A stretch of DNA of 64,000 bases, from assembly GCF_900770955.1 (NCBI RefSeq), contig NZ_CAAGLX010000011.1, forward strand, positions 186,001 to 250,000, given 5' to 3'. The notes under the pieces are model-generated. The model saw nothing but the letters and a program-made list of their open reading frames with translations. It had not been told where the DNA came from and did no database searches. This document shows positions 1-9,431 of this stretch, in pieces (positions within the stretch are counted from its first letter, which is position 1; each line of letters starts with the position of its first letter). A program made the translations under genes and the position numbers. Origin of the DNA: an uncultured Phascolarctobacterium sp. (GTDB lineage Bacteria > Bacillota > Negativicutes > Acidaminococcales > Acidaminococcaceae).

Positions 1-1
1 C

Positions 2-685
2 TGCCGCAAGGGCTATAAGCAGGTGCGCGAAGCAATTTTGCGGGACCAGCACGGACTTTGCGCCTACTGCGAGGTCAGCATTAAGCTGGCGGAGGAGGAA
101 GGCGAGGTTGATGACTTCCGTGTGGAGCATTTTTATCCGAAAAATGCTACGCAGGAGCACGGGCATAACTATCATCTGGATTGGCGCAATCTGCTTGGCG
201 TATGTCACGGCGGCAGCCAGCCCTATGTACCTGATCCCGAGTGGCGTTATTCCAGCCAGAAGCGCGACCGCAGCTGTGATGTGCCTAAGGGCGGACGCGA
301 AATTACGAGCTATATTCTCAATCCGCTGAAGATTCCCGGTAAAATCCGCCTGTTCCGTTATGCGGAGCATAGCGGGCGGATGTATGTAGACGAAGATACC
401 TGCCCCAAGGAGCTGCAGAATAAGGCGCGCAGTACTATCCGCGAGCTGAATCTGAACGCACCGCGTCTGATGCGGATGCGCCGCGAGGTTATTCATACGC
501 TGGAGGACCAGATCAGTGACGAGCTGAGTAAGGGCCGGGATATGGATGAAGTGTTGGAAATGCTGGCGACTATTTGTCTGGTGCCTGATTATAATGGTGT
601 GACGCTGCCGTTCTTTTCCGTTATCCGTTGGTATTTGGGCGAGGCGGCGGAAGAGGTTATCCGTGCGAGCGGATCAAAGCTGTAG
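2..685 (+). CDS. HNH endonuclease, retron/Septu PtuB-like (5' end outside window)
   Basis: This is probably the nuclease effector of an anti-phage system of the retron Ec78/Septu type (PtuB-like, TIGR02646-like). The frame is open to the left edge (first full codon at 2), so the true start lies outside; a GTG at 23 is internal. Motifs in order are LCAYCE (zinc-type CxxC), VEHFYPK (the EH of the HNH core), WRNLLGVC, CDVPKGG and ILNPL, then a helical tail rich in LNLN and RMRR. That order is what I know for PtuB-type HNH proteins, which work with a PtuA-type AAA ATPase usually encoded just upstream. That partner would lie outside the window, so the system assignment is inference. A terminator follows the stop directly, so this is the last gene of its operon. 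Confidence 0.75.
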   Translation, partial: CRKGYKQVREAILRDQHGLCAYCEVSIKLAEEEGEVDDFRVEHFYPKNATQEHGHNYHLDWRNLLGVCHGGSQPYVPDPEWRYSSQKRDRSCDVPKGGREITSYILNPLKIPGKIRLFRYAEHSGRMYVDEDTCPKELQNKARSTIRELNLNAPRLMRMRREVIHTLEDQISDELSKGRDMDEVLEMLATICLVPDYNGVTLPFFSVIRWYLGEAAEEVIRASGSKL

Positions 686-690
686 CATTC

Positions 691-724
691 AAATCCTGTC
701 TGCCATGCAGGCAGGATTTTTTTA
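691..724 (+). terminator. Rho-independent terminator after the HNH gene
   Basis: An inverted repeat with arms AAATCCTGTCTGC and GCAGGCAGGATTT (one G-U pair) is followed by a run of seven T. It lies six bases after the HNH stop codon. Confidence 0.9.
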
Positions 725-752
725 GTGCATGAAGAATAATATAAAATGGTTC

Positions 753-781
753 TTGAAGCATGAATTTTTGATAAATACACT
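753..781 (+). promoter_or_regulatory. Sigma-A type promoter for manB-galU-galE
   Basis: TTGAAG (753-758) and TACACT (776-781) are separated by 17 bases. They sit just upstream of manB and downstream of the HNH terminator. Confidence 0.5.
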
Positions 782-802
782 ATAAAAAAGGAGAATAGAC
801 AA

Positions 803-2173
803 ATGCAAGTTACGAATAAGGCTTTTAAGGCTTACGATGTACGTGGCGTTTACCCCACAGAAGTTAACGAGGAAATGGCTTACCGTATGGGACGCATTTT
901 TTCAGCTATGTTCGCTGCGGAAACAGTTGTTGTCGGACATGATATCCGTCTGAGCGGCAGAGCGCTGGTGGATGCGCTGACGGAGGGTTTGCGTCATGGC
1001 GGCACTAAAGTTATTGATATCGGCCAATGCGGTACGGAAATGATTTATTTTGCTACCGCTCATCTGAAAGCGGACGGCGGTATTATGGTTACTGCCAGCC
1101 ATAATCCTAAGGAATACAATGGCATGAAGCTGGTGCGTCGTGATGCGCGTCCTGTTTCCAGCGATACCGGTCTGAAGGAAATTGGTGAGATGGTTGCTAC
1201 TACAAAGCCATTTGCACATCAGGTGGTAGCAGGCAAGACTATGGGTGCCTTGGAGCAGATGGATATTATGCCTGCTTATATTGAGCATTTACTGACTTAC
1301 GTTGATACGAGTGTGCTCAAACCGATGAAGATTGTTGCTAACCCCGGCAATGGTGGTGCTGGCCCGATTTTGAAGGAGCTGGCTAAGCATTTGCCGTTTG
1401 AGTTTATTACGCTGAACGAAACGCCTGACGGCACCTTCCCCAATGGTGTGCCTAACCCGCTGCTGCTGCCAAATCGTGAGGCTACGGCCAAGGTTGTGCG
1501 CGAGAGTGGTGCTGATCTGGGTATTGCCTGGGATGGTGATTTCGACCGCTGCTTCCTTTTTGACGAGAAGGCAGATTTTATCGAAGGCTATTACATTGTC
1601 GGCCTGCTGGCGGAGGTTTTCCTGCACAAGGAGCCGGGTGCGAAGATTATGTTCGACCCGCGCCTGACCTGGAATACGGAGGCTATTTTGCAGCGTGACG
1701 GCGGTGTGCCTGTGCGCTGCAAGAGCGGCCATGCCTTTATGAAGGAATGCATGCGCAACAATGACGTGCTGTACGGCGGCGAGATGAGTGCGCATCATTA
1801 TTTCCGCGATTTCTCCTGCTGCGACAGCGGCATGATTCCCTGGCTTTTGGTAACTGAGCTGATGTGCCGCAGCGGCAAAAAGCTCAGCGAGCTGGTAGGC
1901 GAGCGCGTTGCTATGTATCCCTGCAGCGGTGAAATAAACCGCAAGGTTGCTGATTCCGCGGCAGTACTGGCAGAGCTGGGCAAAAAATATGCTGACGGCG
2001 AGCAGGATCACCTGGACGGCCTGAGCGTTGCTTATGATAACTGGCGCTTTAATGTGCGTGTATCCAATACGGAGCCTGTAATGCGCCTGAACGTAGAAAC
2101 TAAGGGTGATAAGGATCTGCTGGCTGCGAAGACAGCAGAATTATTGGAAGTTATTGGCGGCGAAGAAGCTTAA
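803..2173 (+). CDS. manB: Phosphomannomutase/phosphoglucomutase
   Basis: This enzyme interconverts hexose 6-phosphate and hexose 1-phosphate (mannose and/or glucose) in the cytoplasm and feeds nucleotide-sugar synthesis. The phosphoserine loop TASHNP puts the catalytic serine at residue 99. The metal loop is DGDFDR and the sugar-binding loop is GGEMSAHHYF. The length of 456 residues matches the CpsG/ManB-type alpha-D-phosphohexomutases. The start at 803 follows a good GGAG site. It leads an operon with galU and galE, which suggests glucose 1-phosphate and/or mannose 1-phosphate production for lipopolysaccharide or capsule. Which sugar is preferred cannot be read from sequence; pgcA/algC-like dual use is possible. 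Confidence 0.88.
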   Translation: MQVTNKAFKAYDVRGVYPTEVNEEMAYRMGRIFSAMFAAETVVVGHDIRLSGRALVDALTEGLRHGGTKVIDIGQCGTEMIYFATAHLKADGGIMVTASHNPKEYNGMKLVRRDARPVSSDTGLKEIGEMVATTKPFAHQVVAGKTMGALEQMDIMPAYIEHLLTYVDTSVLKPMKIVANPGNGGAGPILKELAKHLPFEFITLNETPDGTFPNGVPNPLLLPNREATAKVVRESGADLGIAWDGDFDRCFLFDEKADFIEGYYIVGLLAEVFLHKEPGAKIMFDPRLTWNTEAILQRDGGVPVRCKSGHAFMKECMRNNDVLYGGEMSAHHYFRDFSCCDSGMIPWLLVTELMCRSGKKLSELVGERVAMYPCSGEINRKVADSAAVLAELGKKYADGEQDHLDGLSVAYDNWRFNVRVSNTEPVMRLNVETKGDKDLLAAKTAELLEVIGGEEA

Positions 2174-2268
2174 CTTTCCTGAGTAGCCGTGTTTTTTCGT
2201 AAAGCACTGCCTGCAGCGTTGCTGCTATGCATATATTTCATTTGAGTCTGTAAAGGAGATAAGATTAA

Positions 2269-3150
2269 ATGTTTAAACCTGTACGTAAAGCCGTTATTCC
2301 GGCAGCAGGCCTGGGCACACGCTTTTTGCCTGCTACCAAAGCAACTCCGAAGGAGATGCTGCCTATTGTTGATAAACCGACCATCCAATATATTATCGAA
2401 GAGGCTCTTGCTTCCGGCATTGAGGATATCCTGATTATTACCGGCCGCAGCAAGCGTGCCATTGAAGACCATTTCGACCGCAGCATTGAGCTGGAGCTGA
2501 ACCTGGAGGCCAGCGGCAAAACCAAGGAGCTGGAGCTGGTACGCAAAATTTCTGATGTCCGCATTCACTATATCCGTCAAAAGGAGCCGCGCGGACTTGG
2601 TCACGCTATTTTGTGCGCTAAGCATTTTGTGGGCGATGAACCCTTTGCTGTACTGTTGGGTGATGACGTTGTTGACAGCCAGGTGCCTGCACTGAAGCAG
2701 CTGATTGATGTCTATGATAAAACCGGTGCCAGCGTTTTAGGTGTGCAGGAAGTGCCGCAGGAGAAGGTATCTGCTTATGGCATTGTTGCAGGTGAACCGA
2801 CTGATGAAGCACGCACTGTTAAGGTAAATGATATGGTAGAAAAGCCTGCGGTAGAAGAAGCACCTTCCCGTCTGGCAGTTTTAGGCCGTTATGTAATTAC
2901 ACCGGAAATTTTCCCGATTCTGGAACAAACTCAGCCTGGCCGCGGTAATGAAATCCAATTGACTGATGCACTCAAGGTTTTGGCTAAAGAGCAGGCAATG
3001 TATGCTTATGATTTTGAAGGCCGTCGCTATGACGTAGGCGATAAGCAGGGCTTCCTGGAGGCAACTGTAGAAATGGCGCTGAAGCGTCCTGACCTGCGTG
3101 ACAAGTTCCTGACTTACCTGCAGGGAATCGTTGCCAAGGAGAGCAAGTAA
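2269..3150 (+). CDS. galU: UTP-glucose-1-phosphate uridylyltransferase
   Basis: The enzyme makes UDP-glucose from glucose 1-phosphate and UTP. The nucleotide-binding start AAGLGTRFLPATKATPKEML is the GalU signature, followed by the DKPTIQYIIEEA segment. At 293 residues it is full length for the family. The ATG at 2269 follows an AAAGGAGAT site. manB lies upstream with 95 bases between, and galE starts three bases after its stop. The order therefore follows the pathway from glucose 1-phosphate to UDP-glucose to UDP-galactose. The homologue GtaB has the same activity. Confidence 0.95.
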   Translation: MFKPVRKAVIPAAGLGTRFLPATKATPKEMLPIVDKPTIQYIIEEALASGIEDILIITGRSKRAIEDHFDRSIELELNLEASGKTKELELVRKISDVRIHYIRQKEPRGLGHAILCAKHFVGDEPFAVLLGDDVVDSQVPALKQLIDVYDKTGASVLGVQEVPQEKVSAYGIVAGEPTDEARTVKVNDMVEKPAVEEAPSRLAVLGRYVITPEIFPILEQTQPGRGNEIQLTDALKVLAKEQAMYAYDFEGRRYDVGDKQGFLEATVEMALKRPDLRDKFLTYLQGIVAKESK

Positions 3151-3153
3151 CCG

Positions 3154-4143
3154 ATGAATATCCTTGTTACCGGCGGAGCAGGTTATATTGGCTCCCATGT
3201 AGTGGAGGAGCTGCAAAAGAGCGGCTTTACTCCTATTGTTTATGATAATTTTTCTACTGGCCATGAAGCGGCAGTACCGGACGAGGTACAGCTGGTAGAG
3301 GGTGATATCCATGATGTGCGCTTTGCCAAGCATATTATGGAGCAGTTTAAAATTGATGCTGTTATTCATTTTGCTGCCAGCAGTCTGGTGGGCGAATCAA
3401 TGACCGACCCGGCAAAATATTATTTCAATAATGTCGAAGGCAGCCTGCATCTTTTGGAGGCTATGCGCGGCGCGGGTGTAGACCGCATGGTATTTTCTTC
3501 TACCGCTGCTGTTTATGGCGAGCCGGAGGCTGTGCCTATTACCGAAGACAGCCGCTTGGCACCGACTAACGTTTACGGCCGTACCAAGCTGGCAATTGAA
3601 GGCATGCTGGCAGATTATGATCATGCCTATGATATGCGTTATGTAGCTTTACGTTATTTTAACGCTGCAGGTGCTTCTCCTACACGTGATATCGGTGAGG
3701 ACCACAGCCCGGAAAGCCATCTGATTCCGCTGATTCTGAAAACAGCGCAGGGGGTGCGTAAGCAGGTTTCTATCTTCGGTACCGATTATCCGACTTCTGA
3801 TGGTACCTGCGTGCGTGACTACATTCATGTCTGCGATTTGGCGAAGGCGCATGTTCTGGCGCTCAAGCATCTTTTGAGCGGTGGCGGCAGCCGTGTGTAT
3901 AACTTGGGCAGTGAAAATGGCTTCAGTGTGCGCCAGATGATTGACAGTGCCAAGAAGGTTACGGGTGTAGACTTCCCTGTTGTGGAAGAGGAGCGTCGTG
4001 CCGGCGATCCGGCAGTGCTCATTGCGTCCTCGGCAAAAATCCGCGAGGAGCTGGGCTGGGAGCCGCAGCACAGCAGTGTTGATGAGGTTATCAGCACCGC
4101 CTGGAAGTGGCACAAGGGCCATCCGCACGGCTATTGCGGCTAA
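3154..4143 (+). CDS. galE: UDP-glucose 4-epimerase
   Basis: This NAD-dependent short-chain dehydrogenase-fold epimerase interconverts UDP-glucose and UDP-galactose. The Rossmann motif GGAGYIGSH lies at residues 7-15. Catalytic residues are visible as SSTAAVYG and the YGRTK of the YxxxK motif, and ALRYFNAAGA follows. The length of 329 residues is typical. It starts three bases after galU, so the two are translationally coupled, and it ends the operon at a strong bidirectional terminator. It likely supplies galactose residues for surface polysaccharide, since no galactose catabolic genes are adjacent. Confidence 0.95.
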   Translation: MNILVTGGAGYIGSHVVEELQKSGFTPIVYDNFSTGHEAAVPDEVQLVEGDIHDVRFAKHIMEQFKIDAVIHFAASSLVGESMTDPAKYYFNNVEGSLHLLEAMRGAGVDRMVFSSTAAVYGEPEAVPITEDSRLAPTNVYGRTKLAIEGMLADYDHAYDMRYVALRYFNAAGASPTRDIGEDHSPESHLIPLILKTAQGVRKQVSIFGTDYPTSDGTCVRDYIHVCDLAKAHVLALKHLLSGGGSRVYNLGSENGFSVRQMIDSAKKVTGVDFPVVEEERRAGDPAVLIASSAKIREELGWEPQHSSVDEVISTAWKWHKGHPHGYCG

Positions 4144-4162
4144 AAGTAAATAATTATATACT

Positions 4163-4211
4163 AAAAACCGGTTTCCCTGGCTTTTAAGCCGATAGGGAAA
4201 CCGGTTTTGTT
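4163..4211. terminator. Bidirectional terminator between galE and a convergent gene
   Basis: Perfect 15-base arms, AAAACCGGTTTCCCT at 4164-4178 and its complement at 4194-4208, carry A and T runs on the two sides. It can serve galE (plus) and the unknown gene ending at 4259 (minus). Confidence 0.92.
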
Positions 4212-4258
4212 ATGCGTAAAATTTTGCGCATGTACAGATATTTTACATAGCTGTTTGC

Positions 4259-5788
4259 TTATTTGCGTTTGTTGAGAAACTTGCCGATATCAAAATGCTT
4301 GCCTGCCAACAGGCAGTCGATACGCGCGGTAACAACATCGTTATTGCTGAGCTGGCGTGCCTTAAGCAGCGAGCGACGGATGGCAGGCGTGATGAATTCC
4401 TGTCCCCAATCGTCTATGATGCCGCAGGCAATACCACGCGGCAAATCGAAGATGGATTCCAAAGCAGCACAGATAATAGCATCGCTTTCTCCCGGATGTG
4501 TGTTGAGATAACGCAGCGGTACCAGCAGGTCATTTTGCTCTACGCAGTAGCGTGGCAGGTCCGCTTCGATTTGACGCAGTACACGCTCGGAGCGGTGTTC
4601 TCCTTCGTAGGAAAGCAGGAAGGGGAACAGCGGTGTTTCGTCCGGATGTGCCAGCCAGTAATCAAAAAGGCGTTGCCAGATATCTATATCCAGCTCCAGT
4701 GCCAGATTGCACAGCTGGTAATCGAGCTTATCGTTCTTGATTAAATCGCTGTCAATTTCAGGTTGCCAATCCTTACGGTAGATTATTCTTTCGCAGGCGG
4801 CAATCTGCTCATGACATTGGTTAAGCGTGAGCTGCATATGGTTCTGCTCATCGCAGAGCTGTTGCAGCGCTGTAACGTAGCTGATTAAATCAAGCACGTC
4901 TTCCGGTTTGCTGACATGTGCTTCTGCCTGCTTGAGTATAAAGGTAAGCAGCTTGTTCAGATGGATATCGCTGATGTTGAACTGCTCTTCGATAACCTCT
5001 GCCGGGAAATGGTTGAGCATAATCAGGTAATTGCCAACGATGATAACAGCGCTTTTGTAATTTTCATAGCTGAGTGGCTGAGCGAGCTGCTCTTCCAAAT
5101 GAGTTTCTCTGATGAATTTTACGGAAAGCGGCGGATATTCTACGTCGATATCAGGGCCGTTCTGCAGCAGCCAGCAGCGTTCCTCCTCGTTACGGCAGTG
5201 GCAGTCGGTAATACTGAAAACCTTGCCCCAGCCGCTGGTGCAGCGGATAAGCTCCCAGATAGCGTTTTGCGGATTGAAGTTGGTTATGCGGCAGGAATAT
5301 AAAAAGGCGAAGGTAAATTCTTCACAGTGTGCCATGCGCAGCAAATCCTGCCAAAGCTCCGGCTTCTGCTGAGAGATTTTTTCCATGCCGTACATACCGA
5401 AAAGCAGCAGAGAGAATTTAACCTGCTCGCGTCCGTCAGCGTTATAGAAAAAGCGTCGCGCCAGGTCATAGGCAACACCGGTGATATCGTTTTGGTCCAA
5501 GGCTTCAATAAAGGGGTCGCAATATTCCGCAAAGGCCATGCCCTTCAGCTCGTTGTACAGTTTGCTGCGCTGCTGGGTAGTAGGTTCCTTCAGATAAGCC
5601 TGTAGCAGCTTCAGCAGTACGCTGGCGGATTTGGGGTTTGGCAGGTTGCCCATTGTATAGTGAAAGGCATCCTCGGAGCCGAGGGGACGGGGAATGGTGG
5701 CGTAGCGGTCATCGCACAGATTAGTAGCCGTAAAGCGGCCATGCTCGTCCAGATGGCTGTTTACGAATTGATAGATTGTCTGCTTCAT
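4259..5788 (-). CDS. Uncharacterised 509-residue protein
   Basis: I do not recognise this family. The start is the ATG at 5788, because GAGGTGAG lies four bases upstream; an in-frame extension to 5848 lacks a ribosome site. The protein is soluble, with no signal peptide or membrane segment, and is rich in Leu, Glu and paired aromatic residues in helical stretches, reminiscent of alpha-helical repeat proteins. It has several Cys/His pairs (CHCRNEEERC near residue 195), but no clear zinc site or catalytic motif. Its own terminator region is shared with galE. Base and codon use resemble the neighbours, so there is no sign of recent transfer. Confidence 0.7.
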   Translation of the reverse strand: MKQTIYQFVNSHLDEHGRFTATNLCDDRYATIPRPLGSEDAFHYTMGNLPNPKSASVLLKLLQAYLKEPTTQQRSKLYNELKGMAFAEYCDPFIEALDQNDITGVAYDLARRFFYNADGREQVKFSLLLFGMYGMEKISQQKPELWQDLLRMAHCEEFTFAFLYSCRITNFNPQNAIWELIRCTSGWGKVFSITDCHCRNEEERCWLLQNGPDIDVEYPPLSVKFIRETHLEEQLAQPLSYENYKSAVIIVGNYLIMLNHFPAEVIEEQFNISDIHLNKLLTFILKQAEAHVSKPEDVLDLISYVTALQQLCDEQNHMQLTLNQCHEQIAACERIIYRKDWQPEIDSDLIKNDKLDYQLCNLALELDIDIWQRLFDYWLAHPDETPLFPFLLSYEGEHRSERVLRQIEADLPRYCVEQNDLLVPLRYLNTHPGESDAIICAALESIFDLPRGIACGIIDDWGQEFITPAIRRSLLKARQLSNNDVVTARIDCLLAGKHFDIGKFLNKRK

Positions 5789-5889
5789 GTGCTCACCTCG
5801 TAATAAAAATATGTCTTGCAGCAAATAATGCTGTTCGTAAAAAAGCAAAGAATAACTATATCATAACATAGAGGAAAAATAATGACCAG

Positions 5890-5941
5890 CAAAAAAAGAA
5901 GGCTGCCGTAGTGGAGGAAATCCGCCACGGCAGCAGCCTTA
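5890..5941 (-). terminator. Terminator after pyruvate carboxylase gene
   Basis: Read on the minus strand, AAGGCTG and CCGT pair with ACGG and CAGCCTT, with a three-base bulge, and a T-run follows. It begins about 20 bases after the pyc stop. Confidence 0.85.
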
Positions 5942-5959
5942 ATTTAAGCATATATAATT

Positions 5960-8900
5960 TTACATTTGCGTTTTGATTTCCAACAGGCAGTCGCCGCTTT
6001 CTACGCGTTCGCCTGCAGCTACATGGATAGCGCTGACGATGCCGGCAATCGGTGCCGAAAGCGTGGTTTCCATCTTCATTGCTTCGGTAACAATAAGCGG
6101 AGTACCTTTGGTAACGGACTGGCCTTTTTCTACCAAGACTTTGACAACGGAACCGGAAAGAGAAGCGCCGATTTCGCCCATGTTGCCCTTTTCTGCTTTC
6201 TTGCGGGTAACAGTGGTAGTCTTGGCGTTGCGGTCCTTGATTTCGATTTCACGCGGCAGACCGTTGAATTCGAAGAAGACGGTACGCATACCGGCAGCGT
6301 TGGCTTCGGAGATGTGGTCCAGCTTGATAACGAGCACTTTGCCTTGTTCAATCTCAACCTTGATAACTTCGCCCGGAGTCATGCCGAAGAAGAAGGTGGG
6401 GGTATCGAGAACGGATACATCACCGAATTGGTTGTAACGGTTTACCCAGTCGATGAATACCTTGGGATAGAGGCAGTAAGCACTGACTGCTTCGTCCGTA
6501 GTAGGTGCATCCAGCTCCTTGAGCTTAGCACGTACATCTTCAAAATCTACCGGAGGCAGTACTGCACCCGGACGTTCGCTGATGGGAGCGCGTCCCTTGA
6601 GCACCAGCTTCTGCAGCTTTTCGGGGAAGCCCTGGTACGGAGTGCCGATGCGTCCTTCGAAGAATTCTACGACGGAGGCCGGGAAGTCAAGGATATCGCC
6701 TTTAGCATAAACATCCTCTTCCGTCAGCTCGTTCTGTACCATGAAGAGTGCCATATCACCGACAACTTTGGAAGACGGTGTAACCTTGATTAAATCGCCG
6801 AACATCATGGATACGCGGTGATACATATCCTTGATTTCCTCCCAGCGATGGATGAGGCCCAGAGCCTGTGCCTGCTGTTTAAGGTTGGTATATTGTCCGC
6901 CAGGCATTTCGTGTACGTAAACCTCGGGGTTGGGGAAGTTTTCAGTTCTGTCGGCAGCCTTGTAGTAGGGACGTACGGTTTCCCAATAGCGGGACAGCTC
7001 GTTCATAGCGTCTACATCCAGACGCGGTTGGCGCGGATGGCCGCTGAGAGCGTAATACAGGCTGCTGCCGCTGGGCTGGGAGGTGCCGTTGCTCATGGCG
7101 CTCATAGCAGTATCGACAATATCAACGCCGGCATCAATAGCACGCGCGTAGGTGTAGATAGCGTTGCCGCTGCCTTCATGGGTGTGCAGATGAATAGGCA
7201 CGTTGACATAGGATTTGAGGCTGCTTACAAGGCGGTAAGCTGCTTCCGGTTTCAGCAGGCCGGCCATATCCTTGATGGCGATGATGTTGGCGCCGGCTTT
7301 TTCCAGCTCCTTAGCCATGTTTATGTAATAGTGTAAATCATATTTGTCGCGGGTAGCATCGAGAATATCACCGGTGTAGCACAGTGCTGCTTCTGCTACC
7401 TTACCGCATTCGCGGACGGTGTCAATCGACAGGCGCATATTGTCCAGACCGTTGAGGCTGTCGAAGATACGGAAAACGTCGATGCCGTTTTGGGCTGCCA
7501 GCTTGATGAACTGCTTAACGACATTATCCGGATAGCTGGTGTAGCCTACGGCATTGGCGCCACGCAGCAGCATCTGGAAGAGAATGTTCGGTGCAGCCTG
7601 ACGGAACTGTGCCAGACGCTGCCAGGGGCTTTCGTCAAGGAAGCGATAGGCTACGTCGAAGGTAGCGCCGCCCCAGCATTCAAAGGAGAAGAGTCCGGGC
7701 AGCTTGCCGGCGGTGTCGCGCATTACGCGGAGCATGTCGGCGGTACGCAGACGGGTTGCGAAGAGGGACTGATGCGCATCACGGAAGGTGGTGTCTGTGA
7801 GCAGAACCTCCTGCTGTGCCAGTACCCATTCAGCCAGGCCTTCAGGTCCGCGGGTATCAAGAACATGCTTGGCACCCAATGCCAGAATACCATTGTAGGG
7901 CTTGGGCATATTCAGGGGTGCAAAGTCCGGCTTCGGCTGTACGCCGACATTGGAATAGCCGTTGACAGTGATGTCGGCAATGTAGTTCAGCAGCTTGTTG
8001 CCGCGGTCCAGAGTTCTTTCAAAAATGAACAGCTCCGGAGTATTATCAACGAAGTCGGTAGTGTAATCGCCCTTGATAAAGTGCGGATTCTGCAGTACGT
8101 TTTCCAAAAATTTGATATTAGTTTTGACGCCGCGGATACGGAATTCCTTTAAGCAACGCAGCATCTTTGTAATAGCAATCTGGTGAGTAAGGCCCCAGGT
8201 GGTAGCCTTAACCAGCAGAGAATCGTAATACGGAGTGATGACAGAGCCGGTGAAAGCGTTGCCACCGTCCAGACGGATACCGAAGCCGCCGCCGCTGCGG
8301 TAGGTAATCAGCTTGCCGGTATCGGGCATAAAGTTGTTGGCCGGGTCTTCGGTGGTGATACGGCATTGGATAGCATGGCCGATGGTTTTCAAATCCTCCT
8401 GCTGCGGCAGGGCGATTTCCGGGCTGTGCAGGTCATAGCCCTCGGCAATCTTGATTTGTGTCTGCACAATGTCGATACCGGTAATCTGCTCGGTAACGGT
8501 GTGCTCAACCTGAATGCGGGGGTTAACCTCAATGAAGTAGAACTTGCCGTCGGGAGTAGCCAAAAATTCTACGGTGCCGGCGCTGATGTAGTCAACGTTT
8601 TTCATCAGCTTGACAGCAGCGTCGCAGATGGCTTTACGCTGCTCCAAAGGCAGGGCAAAGGCCGGAGCAATTTCAACAAGCTTCTGATGGCGGCGCTGTA
8701 CGGAGCAGTCGCGTTCAAACAGATGCATTAAATTGCCGTGAGTATCGCCGATGATCTGCACCTCGATATGCTTGGGGTTCTGCAGATATTTTTCCAGATA
8801 TATTTCATCATTGCCAAAGGCTTTTTTAGCTTCGCTTTTAGCCATATCGTAGGCAGTTACAGCCTCTTCGGCGCTGTGAACAACGCGCATACCGCGGCCG

Positions 8901-9400
8901 CCGCCGCCGTTGACTGCTTTAATGATGATGGGGTAACCGCATTTTTCACCAAAGGCCAGTACCTCATCGAGGCTGTTTACTGTACCCTTGCTGCCGGGAA
9001 TCATGGGGATGCCTGCCAGCTCGGCCTGTTTGCGGGCGTTGATTTTGTCGCCGAACATTACCAGGTGCTCCAGACGGGGACCGATGAAAATCAGTCCTTC
9101 CTCAGCACAGCGGCGAGCTAAATTGCTGTTTTCGGATAAAAAGCCATAACCGGGGTGGATGGCATCTACGTCATGCTCCTTGGCTACGCGCAGAATGTCT
9201 TCGATATCAAGATAAGCGTCGGTCGGGCTTTTGCCTTCGCCTACCATGTAGGCTTCGTCGGCTTTGTTGCGATGCAGGGACAGGGTGTCCTCCTTGGAAT
9301 ATATAGCAACAGTACGGATTCCTAATTCGTTGCAGGCGCGGAAAACGCGGATGGCGATTTCGCCGCGGTTAGCAACTAAAACTGTATTAATTTTAGGCAT
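5960..9400 (-). CDS. pyc: Pyruvate carboxylase, single chain
   Basis: This biotin enzyme makes oxaloacetate from pyruvate, bicarbonate and ATP, feeding the reductive branch towards succinate and propionate. Domains in order are biotin carboxylase with ATP-grasp (about 1-450; KAVNGGGGRGMR, EVNPRIQVEHTVTE), carboxyltransferase (about 530-800; DTTFRDAHQSLFATR, LLRGANAVGYTSYPDN), the PYC/OADA linker, and biotin carrier with EAMKM, where Lys1109 is the attachment site. The length of 1146 residues fits the family. The metal-binding loop reads HLHTHEGSGN, where the usual family text is HTHDTSG; the histidines are kept. It starts after AAGGAGG and has its own promoter, divergent from ftsH. Confidence 0.96.
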   Translation of the reverse strand: MPKINTVLVANRGEIAIRVFRACNELGIRTVAIYSKEDTLSLHRNKADEAYMVGEGKSPTDAYLDIEDILRVAKEHDVDAIHPGYGFLSENSNLARRCAEEGLIFIGPRLEHLVMFGDKINARKQAELAGIPMIPGSKGTVNSLDEVLAFGEKCGYPIIIKAVNGGGGRGMRVVHSAEEAVTAYDMAKSEAKKAFGNDEIYLEKYLQNPKHIEVQIIGDTHGNLMHLFERDCSVQRRHQKLVEIAPAFALPLEQRKAICDAAVKLMKNVDYISAGTVEFLATPDGKFYFIEVNPRIQVEHTVTEQITGIDIVQTQIKIAEGYDLHSPEIALPQQEDLKTIGHAIQCRITTEDPANNFMPDTGKLITYRSGGGFGIRLDGGNAFTGSVITPYYDSLLVKATTWGLTHQIAITKMLRCLKEFRIRGVKTNIKFLENVLQNPHFIKGDYTTDFVDNTPELFIFERTLDRGNKLLNYIADITVNGYSNVGVQPKPDFAPLNMPKPYNGILALGAKHVLDTRGPEGLAEWVLAQQEVLLTDTTFRDAHQSLFATRLRTADMLRVMRDTAGKLPGLFSFECWGGATFDVAYRFLDESPWQRLAQFRQAAPNILFQMLLRGANAVGYTSYPDNVVKQFIKLAAQNGIDVFRIFDSLNGLDNMRLSIDTVRECGKVAEAALCYTGDILDATRDKYDLHYYINMAKELEKAGANIIAIKDMAGLLKPEAAYRLVSSLKSYVNVPIHLHTHEGSGNAIYTYARAIDAGVDIVDTAMSAMSNGTSQPSGSSLYYALSGHPRQPRLDVDAMNELSRYWETVRPYYKAADRTENFPNPEVYVHEMPGGQYTNLKQQAQALGLIHRWEEIKDMYHRVSMMFGDLIKVTPSSKVVGDMALFMVQNELTEEDVYAKGDILDFPASVVEFFEGRIGTPYQGFPEKLQKLVLKGRAPISERPGAVLPPVDFEDVRAKLKELDAPTTDEAVSAYCLYPKVFIDWVNRYNQFGDVSVLDTPTFFFGMTPGEVIKVEIEQGKVLVIKLDHISEANAAGMRTVFFEFNGLPREIEIKDRNAKTTTVTRKKAEKGNMGEIGASLSGSVVKVLVEKGQSVTKGTPLIVTEAMKMETTLSAPIAGIVSAIHVAAGERVESGDCLLEIKTQM

Positions 9401-9431
9401 AAGCTTGACCTCCTTAGATAGTTACAAGCTA

